Shown here: positions 10,551-24,200 of the stretch, piece by piece
Position numbering within the stretch: the stretch's first letter is position 1
Layout of the letters: each line of letters opens with the position of its first letter
From: Lingula anatina
Lineage: Eukaryota; Brachiopoda; Lingulata; Lingulida; Lingulidae
Length of the DNA stretch: 60,873 bases
Direction of reading: 5' to 3'
Assembly: GCF_001039355.2 (NCBI RefSeq)
Contig: NW_019775488.1
Coordinates: 293,625 to 354,497, forward strand
The notes under the pieces: model-generated
The model's database searches: none
Seen by the model: only the letters and a program-made list of their open reading frames with translations
What the model was told of the DNA's origin: nothing
Program-made: the position numbers and the translations under genes

Positions 10551-10803
10551 CACTCAGAGAGCGCAGACCTCCGCCAAGGCAGCAAAGTCTCCATCCAATG
10601 CCGTTTCACCCCAATTTTCGATATTTTTTGTTATTGATTGACTGTTGATCTGGATCACCACCAAAAACTAATCATCTGTTCCTTGGCCCACTTCTGACAG
10701 TTCCTGAAAATTTCATCCAAATCGGTCCATAACTTTTTGAGTGATGATAGACAAACAGACAGACAAACAGGGGTGAAAACATAACTTCCTTGGCAGAGGT
10801 AAT
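10551..10803 (+). mobile_element. Interspersed repeat insertion with GACA-rich 3' end
   Basis: About 250 bases absent from unit 1, where the text runs directly from 'ttctatga' to 'taaaagccc' near 6900. It begins with 'gcagacctccgccaaggcag', carries 'ccataactttttgagtgat' and a GACA/AACA run, and ends 'ccttggcagaggtaata'. The two ends are partly complementary (ccgccaagg / ccttggc). Imperfect repeats (agaaaagc / aataaaagc) may be target duplications. The class is not identified; a SINE or the end of a larger element are both possible. Confidence 0.55.
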
Positions 10804-11249
10804 AAAAGCCCCTCTTACAGATCTTTTCTAGACAGATGGTGGAAAGAAGGTTCGCATAAACAATCTGGCATTAAATTTTCAAAGCTATTTGTACTCTGAA
10901 ATGCTATCAAATGTTCAAAATCAAAACAACACAAGTTTTAAAATTGATTTATTAGAAAGACTTTTATTTTTTTAAAAAAATGTCACTCTCACAAGTTGGT
11001 GATTATTATTTACCACAGACATCCAATACTGACTTTAAATTATCAAGTCATGCAATCTTTACCAGAAGGAAAGAACCAAAGAAAATGACTACATGTTGAA
11101 AAGTCAGTGGAATAGTAATAAACTATTGCTGTGGTAGCGAATATCACTGAAGAAAGTGAATGAAAAACAGAAATACCAACACATATTCAGTACTTAAGCC
11201 TTTTACAATATATCACGTTACAAAAAGTAGACTGCTCTTTTGATAAATT

Positions 11250-14200
11250 AACTTTTTAAACCTTTCTGCTGTGGCAACAGCTTTTTCTGGTATGCATAGT
11301 GAAATACAATACACATAATTTAGACCTTTCAATGATGATTGGAAATGGAATTTATTTTTATAAAGCATACTAAAGTTTTAAAATGTGACAGTCAAGGATG
11401 TTTTCCAACCACTTTATATATGTATATATATATATATATATATATAGATTTGAAAGTTAAACTTTTCACCTCAGCAAATGTTAAGCTAAGTTAAAAAAAT
11501 TGATGTGTTATCCCCAAATCCCAGCATTTTTGTTCCAAGTCTGTTTTACACAGGACCACTTCAAATCAGATATATCCTACTGGCATCGTAAACCGACAAA
11601 CTTACACTTAGTCAAAGTGAATCTGAATGCTTATTGATGGAAAGTAGGACATTCTTCGGTCCAAAGTCAACAAATGTAAACAGATCCATCTGCTTCGATC
11701 CATCATGGAGTAACTACATAACCATGTGATTTGGTCTAAATTACAGAATGCCATTAACACGGGACTCAATAACACAAATTTAGGGTATCAAACACAAGTT
11801 TCCCAGCATAAATGGCATGGCATAATATATAACACTTTTTATAGGGAAGCTCTTCTGAATAGCATGCACCATGATGTAGCAAAATGATAAGCAATACAGA
11901 AATTGGTGTAGTATTAACACGTTTATCTGAGTGATATGAGTAACATAGTTGAAAGACTACTTCAGTCAGGTTTCATCTACGAAACTCCTACTTTATAATT
12001 ATCTATAGCTTTTAATCATCACACACATATATATTATAAAACATTTTAAAGTCATAATATTTCACTAGCTAACTGAATTTTTAATCACATATATATTATA
12101 TAAAATTATTATGGAGTGTATTTAATTTCTCTTTCCAGATATCCCCCATAAACAAATATTTGACCCCACTTTGTTTCATGATCTCTGGCAAATCTAAATG
12201 CACTGAGGTTCATAAAATAATATGTATAAAATTGTAAGTATACAGTTAAGGTAAAATATTTACAAAACACATCTGATTCAGTTTTCTGGATACACATCAT
12301 CATACTTGTAATATACAATTTGCAGTAGAGGAGAAGCAAAAAGTTAATTTGGCGACTTGTGACAACATTTCTGGCACGTTATATATAAAAAAAAAATTAA
12401 TTGACAGTCTTAACAAAAATGCTGTTGTCACCTTTCCTGGAATTTTAATGAGGATCATCTCAGATAGACTGAAACTAGGCTTTTGGCACTGCATGTCATT
12501 GTACACGACCAGAAATCATGTGAACTTTAAAGCAATAAAGGCGAAACTTTTTCTGACCTCATTCTCCTGCAAATCATGTTCAGTCTAGCTTGATCTTACG
12601 CAAAATTCAAAACTCTGGACTATCTTGGATGACCCCCATTCAATTCTCAGTACTATCCATCTTGATACATTACTTTGAAAACATGCCTATCAGAAAATAT
12701 ACAAATATATGATATAATAGAAATTGAAATATATTATTCTGTTCTAGTACATGGAGGGGGAGAATTTTTTCGTCAATCAACATTATTTTAATTATTTCAT
12801 GCCATTGTGAAAATAAAACATTACCCTCCAATACAAATACTGTTAACCTTTCAACTTACTCTTACTGAAACTTGTCAGGTCAAATAACAGTGCAGTTTAA
12901 GTCGAATCTTTTCTTATAGCGAAATGCTGACAAGTTGTGTTCATCAACTCTCTCTCTCACTCTCTGTCTCTCTCTATATATATATATAGAGAGAGAAGAC
13001 AAGTTCCAGTAAGAATAAGTTAAAAGGATATTTGCATTTGAACAAATTGTAGAAACCATAATAACTGATGTTGTTAACAAGTTTGATTAATATTCTTGGC
13101 GTAGAAGCATTCATTCATGGCACATAAAACTAACAGTACAAAATAATATGTATATGGGTTACACTTTACAAAGCTTTAGGTTAGAAAATACAATCCACTA
13201 AACCGCCACTGATAGCAGAGTCAACACTTATGCAAATTGTTTCACTGGATTTGTAAATAGTTATATTAAAGAATATTCATGAAATCCTCAACATGATTAA
13301 AAGAAATTCTTTGAATATTCTTTAACAGTCAGCACATGGCTGGTATATGGACTTACATGTTACAACATAGCGGATGGCTCAGGCATTTAGTTGTGGGTAA
13401 GAAATATAGTAACTGTTCAAAATTTTTTGGGGAAAGAGGTTCAATGAGGAAAAAAGTGAAAGAGGTGTTGCGAAATTAGTTAGAAATGTGAACTCATATT
13501 ATTATACAAGACCAAGTAAAATATTTTTTCTGTACAGTCCAGAGGATAAAATATATAAATTTGAGATCAGAAATGTATTATCTAAAAGCCATCTCCAACT
13601 ACTTTCAAAGCAAGGCTCTATTAAAGAAAACAGATATATAGGAATGTCTTTAGAAAAGTATAAAATAAGAAGGATGGAGGTACTATAGATTGTGCCCATT
13701 GTTACATCATTTCTTGTCCTTTCCAGGACTTCTCATCATATTCTATTCACTCAAAACAAGAAAATAGGCCTAATTTACATCATCTGTTGGAAAGGGTAAG
13801 TGAGGAACCCCTTTTCAGACTTATTTTTAGTTTATAATAGTCTTCATCATCATGTGAATGCACTTTTATATGAGAATACACTAATTTAAGTAAGGGAAGA
13901 AACAAGATATGTGCTACATGTTGTATCATTTTTTTATACACTAATCTTTAAAAAACTACTTTTAAATGAAAGCAGACTTGATATTCGATGATGCACGCTA
14001 TAAAATGAAACACATTTTTATACCAATAGAGATTTTGAAATTAAATGCGAAAAAAAGTTTAATCAATTGCACTTCACCTTTTGGATTGAAGCATTTTTAA
14101 TTTTCATGATAGCAAGGGCACTGTGATTGGTTCAAATGAACCATGTGACCAATGAGTTGGGAAACAATGACATTTGTGATTGGTTTGTATGGGTCGTGTG

Positions 14201-14520
14201 GTCAAAGAGCTACCACAGGCTCATATGTCATTCCCGCAGACGTCATGTAATACTATCATGTCCAAGACAACTTGCTTCTGCTCCATTCCATTTTGATTCA
14301 AATGTGTCTATCTATCAAATATGGCCACCAGAGAAAAAGAATGAGGGCAAAGTGGGAAGCATTTACCAATGTGAATTTGAGAGCTCCTTCACTTCTTTAG
14401 AAAACCGTTAACACATCAATGGGAAAATACAGATACTTATATGCATGTGTAAATATGCTCTAATAACACTATAAACTATTCAAAAATTATATTCTTTTTA
14501 CTGTAAGCTGTCCATTGCCT
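11250..14520. other. Region without recognisable gene
   Basis: AT-rich sequence between the UGT duplication and the 3' end of the phosphatase gene. It holds (TA)n tracts at about 11415-11447 and 12975-12987 beside a short CT/GA run (12946-12998). Open frames are short and unlike any known family. No exon was found on either strand. Confidence 0.55.
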
Positions 14521-14525
14521 GGCAG

Positions 14526-14531
14526 TTTATT
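14526..14531 (-). terminator. Candidate poly(A) signal of phosphatase gene
   Basis: AATAAA on the minus strand, about 425 bases after the stop codon at 14955. It is the first clear hexamer I noted downstream; use is not proven. Confidence 0.35.
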
Positions 14532-14954
14532 CCTTTGCTGCGGTTCCAGTTTTTGAAGCAACATTCAGCAAACTAAATGACAACTCTTTTTTTAGTCCTG
14601 CAGTTATGAAAGCTCCATAAAGAAAATGCTCCTTCATGTCCTGCTGTTTAAAGCACCTTTACCCTTAACAACTTCTGGATCAATCATCACCCAAAACTTT
14701 TAAAGCAGTTCTTGCAGTTAAAAGCGACTGCACAGATTGCACCTATGTGCATCTTGGCCACAGTAAAATACACCACCAGCCCTTATTGCGATATGTACTT
14801 TCTCCCAAACTAAACCTAACAATATCCCTACCTCTTTTGAGGAATATGAAGAACAGACACTTGCTATGCTGTCCTTTCTACTGCCTTTAAAATTCCTGTT
14901 GATATTTTAAGGAATTTTCATTCATGTTCTATTCCTACTGTTCTTTCTGACAAT

Positions 14955-15206
14955 CTAAACAGTGGTGGTCGTCTGCTCTTCATTCCTCTTCAGGCTCAGT
15001 CCATGTGCCCAAGTGGACAACGGCTGACCATTGTTGCCATGGTTAAGACTTTCGCTTGATCCAATCCGTCCTTTAATGTCCATTAAAATGTCAGGCTGGG
15101 ACTCCACAATACTGCCCATTACTTTGTACAGAAAGTGGTAGTCGTCCTAGAATTTATGGCTTAAAATTAGGATTGACTGCTTTAGAAACAGATTTTGCAC
15201 AATTTG

Positions 15207-15240
<34 letters not shown>

Positions 15241-18200
15241 TGTTTACTTAATTATAATTCTCTACCAAATTTGGTCACATATTTATGTTACTTTTTTAGC
15301 TTCCTGCAAAAATAATACAAGAAAATTGAAAATCAGTACATATAAAAAGACTGGTGTTAGTAATCAAAGCCTCACCAACCAGCTATGGGTAAATCTCTAT
15401 CTGCAACAAAAAATTAAAAAACACGGAGAATATCGTTTGCTCATATCCACATTTGTAAATCATCACTTACTTTTGATGAAAATATCCCAGGTCTCATCAG
15501 ATGGTACGTTTTAGCCAGGGAGTAGACATCCACCCCATCCTCATGTTTTCTCTGGTTGTTCAGGGAGTAAAGAGCACAGAAAGTGCCAGCCACTGATCCA
15601 CCCTCTCTGTAGAAACAGAACACATATTTTGTTTTAACTTTATTTTTTCCACTTTTAAAATAACATTTTAAATGCACATGGGAAAAATAAAAATACAGAA
15701 AGACTAAAGAAGTAAATACCAGTGATTAAAAAAAAAATTGGAGGGGGGGAGGGTGGGGGGGAGAAGGGGAGGGACATCCATTTACCTCACATTCTCAATT
15801 AGGTCCTGGTGAGAGACATACACTCATATCAGTCTGAAAAAGGCCTCTGACCAGTTTACCACAAGCTAACACGTGGCGAGGAGAATTTTCCATCGTGTAT
15901 CGAATAATTAAATGATTCATATTCAAATACCAAGCTGATGAACATTATTCCTCATCTCAACTTACTTGTCTATAACTATAATTGGTCCATTCTGGTGCTC
16001 CTTGTGCCAGCTATCAACTGTGTCAATGAACTCCAGCACTGTGTGCAGAGGAGTGCAACTCTCAGGCCAAGCAGTCGTAGAGATAATACGCGAAGTGAGT
16101 TCGTAGTCATCCTGGTTAAAAATGTAGAACATATAATATAAACAACGCTAAGGTTACGTAAATATTGTTAAATGGCTAGGCTAGTAATATTGATTCATTT
16201 TAACCTGGCCCCAGTTTTACAAAAAAAAAAAAAAAAAAAAAAAAACTTAAGTCAGTTCCCTGGCTTAGTTGTTTAGGATTTCCATGAGAGTGCTGTTACA
16301 CTGCTCCTGATAGGGTAAGACTTGCCCACTTGACCATGTAACCTTGGTAATTAAGTTCTTAGCCAGGGAACCTGACTTAAGTTTTTTTTGTGAAACCGGG
16401 GCCTGGTCTATTGATTACAAGCAATTAATATTGAAACTGCAATGTGATGTAATAAAGTAAAGATAATGGATAATAAGCATACTTTTTTGAACACCCACAC
16501 CCACCTGTTTAGACTCAATCAGGAAATCTCTGGTAATGTTGTGAATTTGGGAGAAATCCTCCCCAGTCTGAGTCACCTTGAAGTTTCCACTGTCTATTTC
16601 TTGGGTTTCATCCTTGCCTTGCCAAAATTCAGGAAATTCCTGGAAAACAGAAAATTAAATATTAACTTCTAAGGATGTGAACCAGACCACTGTGGACTTG
16701 GCATTGATTGCACCAACATAGCCCCTATCTTCTTTCACAATTTCTTCAAATATAATCATTAATCAATCCTAATGCACATTTATCAGCTAATCTGCTTTCA
16801 CATATAGTCTGCCGATTACAGTGGGTCAAATAACACTGTAATAATGGGAACTATTTGTAGCCTTCTACTTGTCTGATTTACGTGTCTGGCTAAGCAGACT
16901 TTTACCAGAGATGAAAGTGGACCTTATAAAAAACATAATAAAAATTCAATATATAAAACAAATAACCAGATAAATCTGGAAGATTTTCATCTCTATTTCA
17001 CTGACCCCGTCTTTAGTGACCTCCGAGAGCATCACAATGGTGGCTGAGTTCTGGTCCCAGACCATCCTCCAGAAGTCTTCCTGGGTGGTCCCCAGGGGGT
17101 GCTGGGTGATCACAAACTCATTGATTTTGAAATAGCCCTGAAATTAAGAAGAAAAAAAACACGATAAATTAAAATAAAAATAAATCAGAAATAAGTGAGT
17201 TACCAATCTTGGGATAAAGGTGTCCACTTACATGCTTTTTTAAATTAACAGAAAGGAATAAAAATACATACATTTTTCATACAAAGGTGTTGATGTGCAA
17301 TGAACTCCCCCCGCCCCCCCCCCCCCTCCTTTGCCTAGTGTCTGCATTGCACCAACAAATGTAATACTCATCTTGAAGATAAGAAGACGATAAGACAAAT
17401 GCTAACAACTGTGTGAAAACCAGAAGGGACCAGATAATTACCTGCAGGAACGTTGCATTGATGTAGTCTGACCCGTCTATGCCAGGCTGCTTTGGGAGAT
17501 GAACTCTACTCTTGTCCACTGGAAGACAAAGTTTGTTTTCAATTTAAGTTAATTGTTGTTAAGCAAAAAAGGTACCATGATGTCATTGCTTTGAATTATG
17601 GGGACTTGCACTATAATACTCATCCTACAGTCTTTGTGACTATCCTTATCGAAGAACAATGAATTCATTAATTACCTAAATTAACAAACACCTGCAAAAA
17701 ATTAATGTATCCTCCTATAAATCTCCAGTTATTCACACTTGACTTTAATCCTTAGTCAAGCACCAAGAAGTAGCCAAGCATAACGTTTTCAAAAAAAAAA
17801 ACAAAAAAAAAACTAGAAATATCCAATCATTAACTTTATATTTTCAAACTACACCCACTCAACAGCAGGTACCCAATCAATATCCTTTTATTCAAACCAT
17901 AACTGCTTACCTGGCAAAAGCCGTTCTGACCTATTTTTGTTCTTATTATATATCATATGTGCAGGAGAAAACTCGTGGTCTTTTGGTTTGTATTCTGTTA
18001 CTAGCTGCAATTTAAAATTTACATGGACTTTATGAAATACTGGCAAAAAGTGAAAGAACATTGGAAAGAGTCAATATTGATGGTATAAAATTAATATAAT
18101 TTATTGTCAGGTATACATACACATTTAAAAGAAGGTTATTCATTGTTAAAGCTTTCCCACAAAAGTTTAATAATAATTAAACCATAAGATAACAGATTAA

Positions 18201-21200
18201 CTAATACCTGATATTGCCTGTCAAGTAAACATTCTCCTTCTGCATTGCAAAATGTCAGATTTTCTTCTACAAATTCTTTAAGTTTACAATTAAGAACCTC
18301 TGTGTCACCATCTTTTTGAATGTACTCCAACAAGGCATCATGAATGAAAATGTACTGGTCCTGAGGAAAAAAAATACAAACAGAAGTAGTGAAAATGAAG
18401 TTAATATCAATCAAAGCTCAGGTAAAAGCTCAGGTTTGTGAAAGATATCAAATTTTCAGCTCTGGGGTCTGGATACATGACATGGTTTTAATCTTTACCC
18501 TGTTGGAATATTTGTGAGGCAAAGCTGATAAATAAACTTTGGGCTTGCAGATAAGAAAACAATCAGATTGTGTTCAGAATGTAAGGCTAGATAGCAGTGT
18601 GTGTCTGTGTTAGGAGTTATTAGTAAGTGTAAGTGTGTTAGATTTGAGTGGTAAATGCATCACATGAGCATGTAAGGTGCCACTGTTGTATTAGACAAGA
18701 CAAGTGCCTCCATCCATATTGTTGTATATGTGACTGTTGTGTAAGCTGTATTGGACTGTCAACATACTTAAGTGTAACTGGGGAGTGTGTTAGGTGTGAC
18801 GGTTGTGACATGAAATTGCTGGGGAGTGTGTTAGGTGTGACTATTGTGACATGAAATTGCTGGGGGGGGGGGGGAGAGTGTGTTAGGTGTGACAATTGTG
18901 ACATGTGATTGCAACCCACCTCTGTCTGCACCAAGAAGCTCCTCTGGTGCCTGATGTGTGTGAGGAAACCGCACACATTCACAGTTCGCTTGTCTAGAAT
19001 CTGTCGTATCATACTGTCTAAAACTATGTACGTGCCAGTTCTACCAACTCCGGCACTGAAAAAGTGATAATAGCAATATAATATTATAAATATAAATATA
19101 TATATATATATACCCCATAATATAAAGAATCTTGCTAGACAATTTTTTTTTACTTACTTGTCACTGGTAGTTTACCTGAGTTCATAATTTTGAAAACTGA
19201 AAAATTTTTAGATTTGACTCAAAGACTGCCATATAGGGTCTATGACTTAGACATTACGAATGCATTGAAAAAGGCTGCACACATCAGCATAAGGCATATA
19301 TATATATGAGAATGTCCCTTACCTGCAGTGTACAATGATAGGGCCTGCCCCTTCAGGATTATGACGCGACGATTTCTGGACCAGCGTCAACACGGGTAGT
19401 GTGTAGTCTGGGACCCCGTGGTCTGGCCAGTCTGTATAGTGATACTGGTAGATAATACGCTCAAATGCGGAATGTTTCTAGAACACAGAGGGATCATGAT
19501 ATATGATACGAGTGGTTTTAGCTGATGGTTGAATAAGAGTTTGCCAAGTAAGGCAGGGACTCAATGGACTCAAGGGACTCTGCAGGGACTCAATGGCTTG
19601 TAATAAAATCTTCAATGACCTTATTATCCAATGAAAATATGATTAAGTATAATTGTCAGCATTAAAAATAAGATAATAAGACTTCAGCCATTCTTACAAT
19701 GAAAATTTGTTCTTTTAAACTTTTCATTTTTGGATGATGAAGCAGATGATGAGATTTGTCTCCACAATTATTTATCATCTCCTATTACTATTGATTCTTT
19801 GAGGGACCCAACCTAAACAGAAGACTAAAATAGTGGAATAAATCAAAGCTTTGAAAATGGGAGGATCTACCCATGTTGATTGACATTCTCCCATTAAGGC
19901 CAATTGCCAATCAAGAAGGGCGATCCACACACTGATTTACAGACAGCCTGAATGGGAACTGTCAATCACGCCAGCCAGTTCCACCCAATTTTTCAGAACT
20001 CAAACATAACAAACACATGCATAAAACAATTCATCATTTTGCAATTTTGACTATGACTTACCACTCTTGTGCTAACTCTTTTAGCTTTTTGATTTCGCAG
20101 ACAGAATTTGCGTATGGTGTAGCATGCACGCTCGTCTTCATCCAGGTACTCCACTTGCATATTCCCATAAGTCTCAGTGTGCCCCACCTCATTTGGCCAA
20201 TATTTGTCACACTTCCTCTACAGAAAGCAAAAAAATGACTAATTCAAGTAGACAACTAAATAAATATTAAAAAGGCTCTTTTCATAATCATCTTGAGAGC
20301 CAGTTAATTATCCGTTTCTCAACTGCGACAATGTTTGGTATACACATGTGCACAAACAAGTAGTTGCATTTGGTAATGTGTTTACATGCCCCAGGTATCT
20401 AGGATTTTTTAACATCAAAAGCCATCTTTTTCTCACAAATAATGCCCACTAGGCCTTCTCACAGGCAGCCCTGTATTTATTTTACTTACTCTTCCTTTCT
20501 CTTCCAGGTTTGTAATCATAACTACGATGACAGAGTTTTGATCCCACACCATTCTCCAGAAATCCTCAAATGTATTAGGCAGTGGCCCTTGGGTAGCTAT
20601 ATAGGCTTTGGCTTTGTGGTAACCCTGGCGTAAAAAAATATATATAATGCACATTTCCTTATTTGGATAAATTCATGGAACAAAATAAATAAATGACTAA
20701 AGACAAGTAAATTTAATCACTGAAAAATCAAAATGATTCTGAGCTCTCTTTCTGCTTGAATAACTTAGAATAAAACCATGAAGAGTTCTGTCAAATGAAA
20801 TAACAGATATAAATCACATCTAAAATTACTTCAATTACTTTAGACAAGCTATTTAATTTGAATTACAATATGAAAACACTTAAATCACAGATTAAATCAC
20901 ACAGAGAAAGCTGTGAGTGTCCACTTACATCAACAAAGTTGGCATTAATGTAGTCATTATGTTTGGACATTGGCTTTAGCACTACCCTAGTATGGTCAAC
21001 TGAAAAGGACAAAAACAAGATTTTGACAACTGCACAAAACACTTGTAGTGCATTCAGTACAGTGGACTAACAGATCTGCGGATCAAATTTGGTGACGCAC
21101 TAAAACGCTTGCCATTTATTTCCCAATCAAGCACTGAACAGATTCCCCGCGGGATTATGCAACAACCATTCAAGTGGGTCGGCCATATTTGATCCGTGGA

Positions 21201-24200
21201 TCTGATAGTCTGCTGTTCTGGGCTCCGTATCTCGAAAGGTTCGCTATGTTGCGCACGTGTGCAAGTGTCTCGATTCCATAACCAATTCTATTTCAAGATA
21301 CAGGGCCATGGAATCGAGACGCTTGAGCGCGTGTGCAACATAACGAACCGTTTGAGATACGGAGCCCTGAATGCGCTCTAGGACAAACTTGTGTAGATAT
21401 AGCTACCATCTCGACTCCAGTGAATATAATTTAAATCTAAGGAGTAAATGAAGCTCAGAATCTTGCACATTTTAGAACATCATGAATATCTTGTGGCAGA
21501 CAGTACAAAAACAAATTAAGTTTCTTTAGAAATGACTTGCCTTTTTCTCAAGAACAGAATTATCTATGATATCAAATAAAGTTTTGCAGTATCAATAATG
21601 AAAATCAAGACTTTATTTTCAGATAAACACTTAATTTTTAAATAAAAAAAACTATGTACATTTAAATGTTATTAATAAGAGGGACGAATGCCAAAATGAT
21701 TTTATTTTCTTATACTGTTATATGTTATTTAACTTTGTCATGATAGAACTGTTTAAGATATATGTAAATTAATAAGTAAATGTTAAAACTGAAACCACTG
21801 TTAAACTCACATGGCAAAATGTTGACGTATCTGTTCTTAGGCTTGTTCTCGTCCATGTATGCCGCGTCCTGAGTGATATTCTTGTTCACACTGTTGTTGA
21901 TGTCCTACAGCAGAAAAAAAATCTTGAAAGGTCTTTTATCTTTTTCCTTCCTCTCTTTCTCTCATACATTTAATGAACACAACTCTTTTACATCCTTTCC
22001 CAGCAAATATAAATACAGATGCACATACATGTGTTTCAGGACATGTATCAATACTTGCACTCGTACCCACACACACTTACACACACACACACACACACTT
22101 TAACACACACACACACACACACAACCATGAACATTAATACACATATACATATGTGAACATACATCATATTCCTCAGAGAAACGTAGATCCCCATCAGCGT
22201 GCATCTTCCTCACATGGTCTGCCCAGTTCTCAATGCTGACACTTTCGTAATTGCTTCTTCCTGAAAAAATAAATCAGTAAAAACAAATGTCAGTTGTAAA
22301 ATCTCTAGCTGAGGTTAAGTTATCAAGAAAAAAAAAACTATTTCAGGTAAAATGGTTGACAATTCAAGTTCCAGAAAGACCTAGGAACCATTGTCATTAG
22401 TAAATACTGCATTGGCAGACCTTCAAATTCTTTTCATTTTAGAATGACACTTTTACTGATCATTTCAGCAAAGTTTTCATTGGGCTTAATAACCAAGTAT
22501 TCAACCATATCATTTGTACAAAGTGCTTATTTCTTTTTTTTCACATTTGAATAAATTGTCTTTGGTAATATACTTTTCCATAAACTGAAAGGAATTTTTT
22601 CATTCATTAAATTGATCAAACATCTCAGCAAACAAATAAAATTTAACACATAAGAAGTGAATAATATGATTTTCAGAATACTGTCCATAAGATTCATGCT
22701 TCCCTTACAACTCTCACACCCTCCCCTGGAAAAAGGTTAAAAAAAAGAATAAAAATAAATAAAAATAGACAAAAATCTTTCTCACTTACCATACAACTCC
22801 ATAAGTAGTAAAGGCTGTGATATATTGTCATCTGACCCCTTGGTAGTCGTTTCCTGGTAATTTTTCTTACGTCTTTAAAAAAAAAAAAAAAAAAAAAGGA
22901 AAAGGTCATTTTCTGGTGTCTAATAATAAGTAAGTCAAACAATTAAATGTGCATTTGAATCACCTTAGAGTTGAATGAGAGAAATGGGAGTTATCAAAAG
23001 GGTATTGACATCACTGTTATTATACTAAAGTAGATCTCAACTCGTTGTAATATTATGCATTACAGCATTGACAGAATTTGTGTTTAGCATGCTTTGCTGC
23101 ACATTAAAATGAGCGAGTACTGACAAATGCCAAAACATTATGAAGAGCAATGAATATTACTTACTTATGTAAGTAGAATGGAAATCACCAATACAATGTG
23201 CACAATGACAATTACTGCTACTGCAGCAATTGCAAACTTACCTCAGTAGGAAGACAATTGCTAATACAATGGGGACAATGAGAATCACTGCTACTGCAGC
23301 AATTACTCCAAGGATAGCAGCTAGACCCATGGCAGGTTCTGGGGCATCTGTTGTAACTGACAAAGATAATTGTTGTAATATTAACAAATTAATTTTAATG
23401 AATGAAAAAATTCCTTTCAGTTTATGGAAAAGTATATTACCAAAGACAATTTATTCAAATTTGGAAACCAAAAATATCACATTTCTGCTAAAAAATTTTG
23501 ATCCACAGCTATAAATAAAGCTTTAAGATAAATGGCATTATCTTTTATACAAATTATAGCAAATTAATGCCATAAGAATTGGGGAGAGAGAGAGCTGGAG
23601 TGATTACTTCTTTTCCCCTCCAGTGTTAGTGTCACAGGTACAGTGTACTGGCCTATCTTGTACTCAGAACTAAACAAGCTCTTTGTTGCTGCAGCCACAC
23701 TGAACTTGTACACCACCCCTTCTTCCAAGCCATGCAGAGCAAACTGAAATAGGATCAGTTTAGTCTGTTACTCAATATGTAGAGCATACTGAAATAGGAT
23801 TTTTACAGTATGTTCCATAATATGTAGAGCATACTGGAAAAGGATTAAGAGAGCCTGTTAATCAACATGTAGAGCATATTGAAATAGGATTTGTATAGTG
23901 TCTGTTCCCTAATATGCATAGTATACTGAAATAGGATCGCTATAGAGTCAGTTACTCGATATGTAGAGCATACTGAAATAGAATCGGTACAGTCTGTTAC
24001 TCAATATGTAGAGCATACTGAAATAGGGTCTTTATAGTCTGTTTCTCAATATCTATATGTACTTACAGTTTATTGTCACTAAATACATCACTTATGTGAT
24101 GATTGCATACAATACAGATATATAATATTAATATATAATTATATTAACTAAGCTGATACTTATACTAAATATCCATATCAATTCAACGCAGTGAGGGCAA

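Larger units (their letters stand above)
7516..11245 (+). repeat. Tandem duplication unit 2 (UGT copy 2)
   Basis: Second copy of the UGT-bearing segment. It is longer than unit 1 mainly because of two insertions in its 3' flank (10267-10416 and about 10551-10803) that are absent at the matching places of unit 1. The block at 7524-7814 matches 4040-4376 closely in DNA but not in reading frame, so it is treated as conserved flank and not as a gene. Confidence 0.85.

Noticed and set aside
23743-24045. Regular 45-47 base periodicity resembling a CRISPR array
   Set aside because: There are no unique spacers: the whole unit repeats with drift, in an intron of an animal gene.
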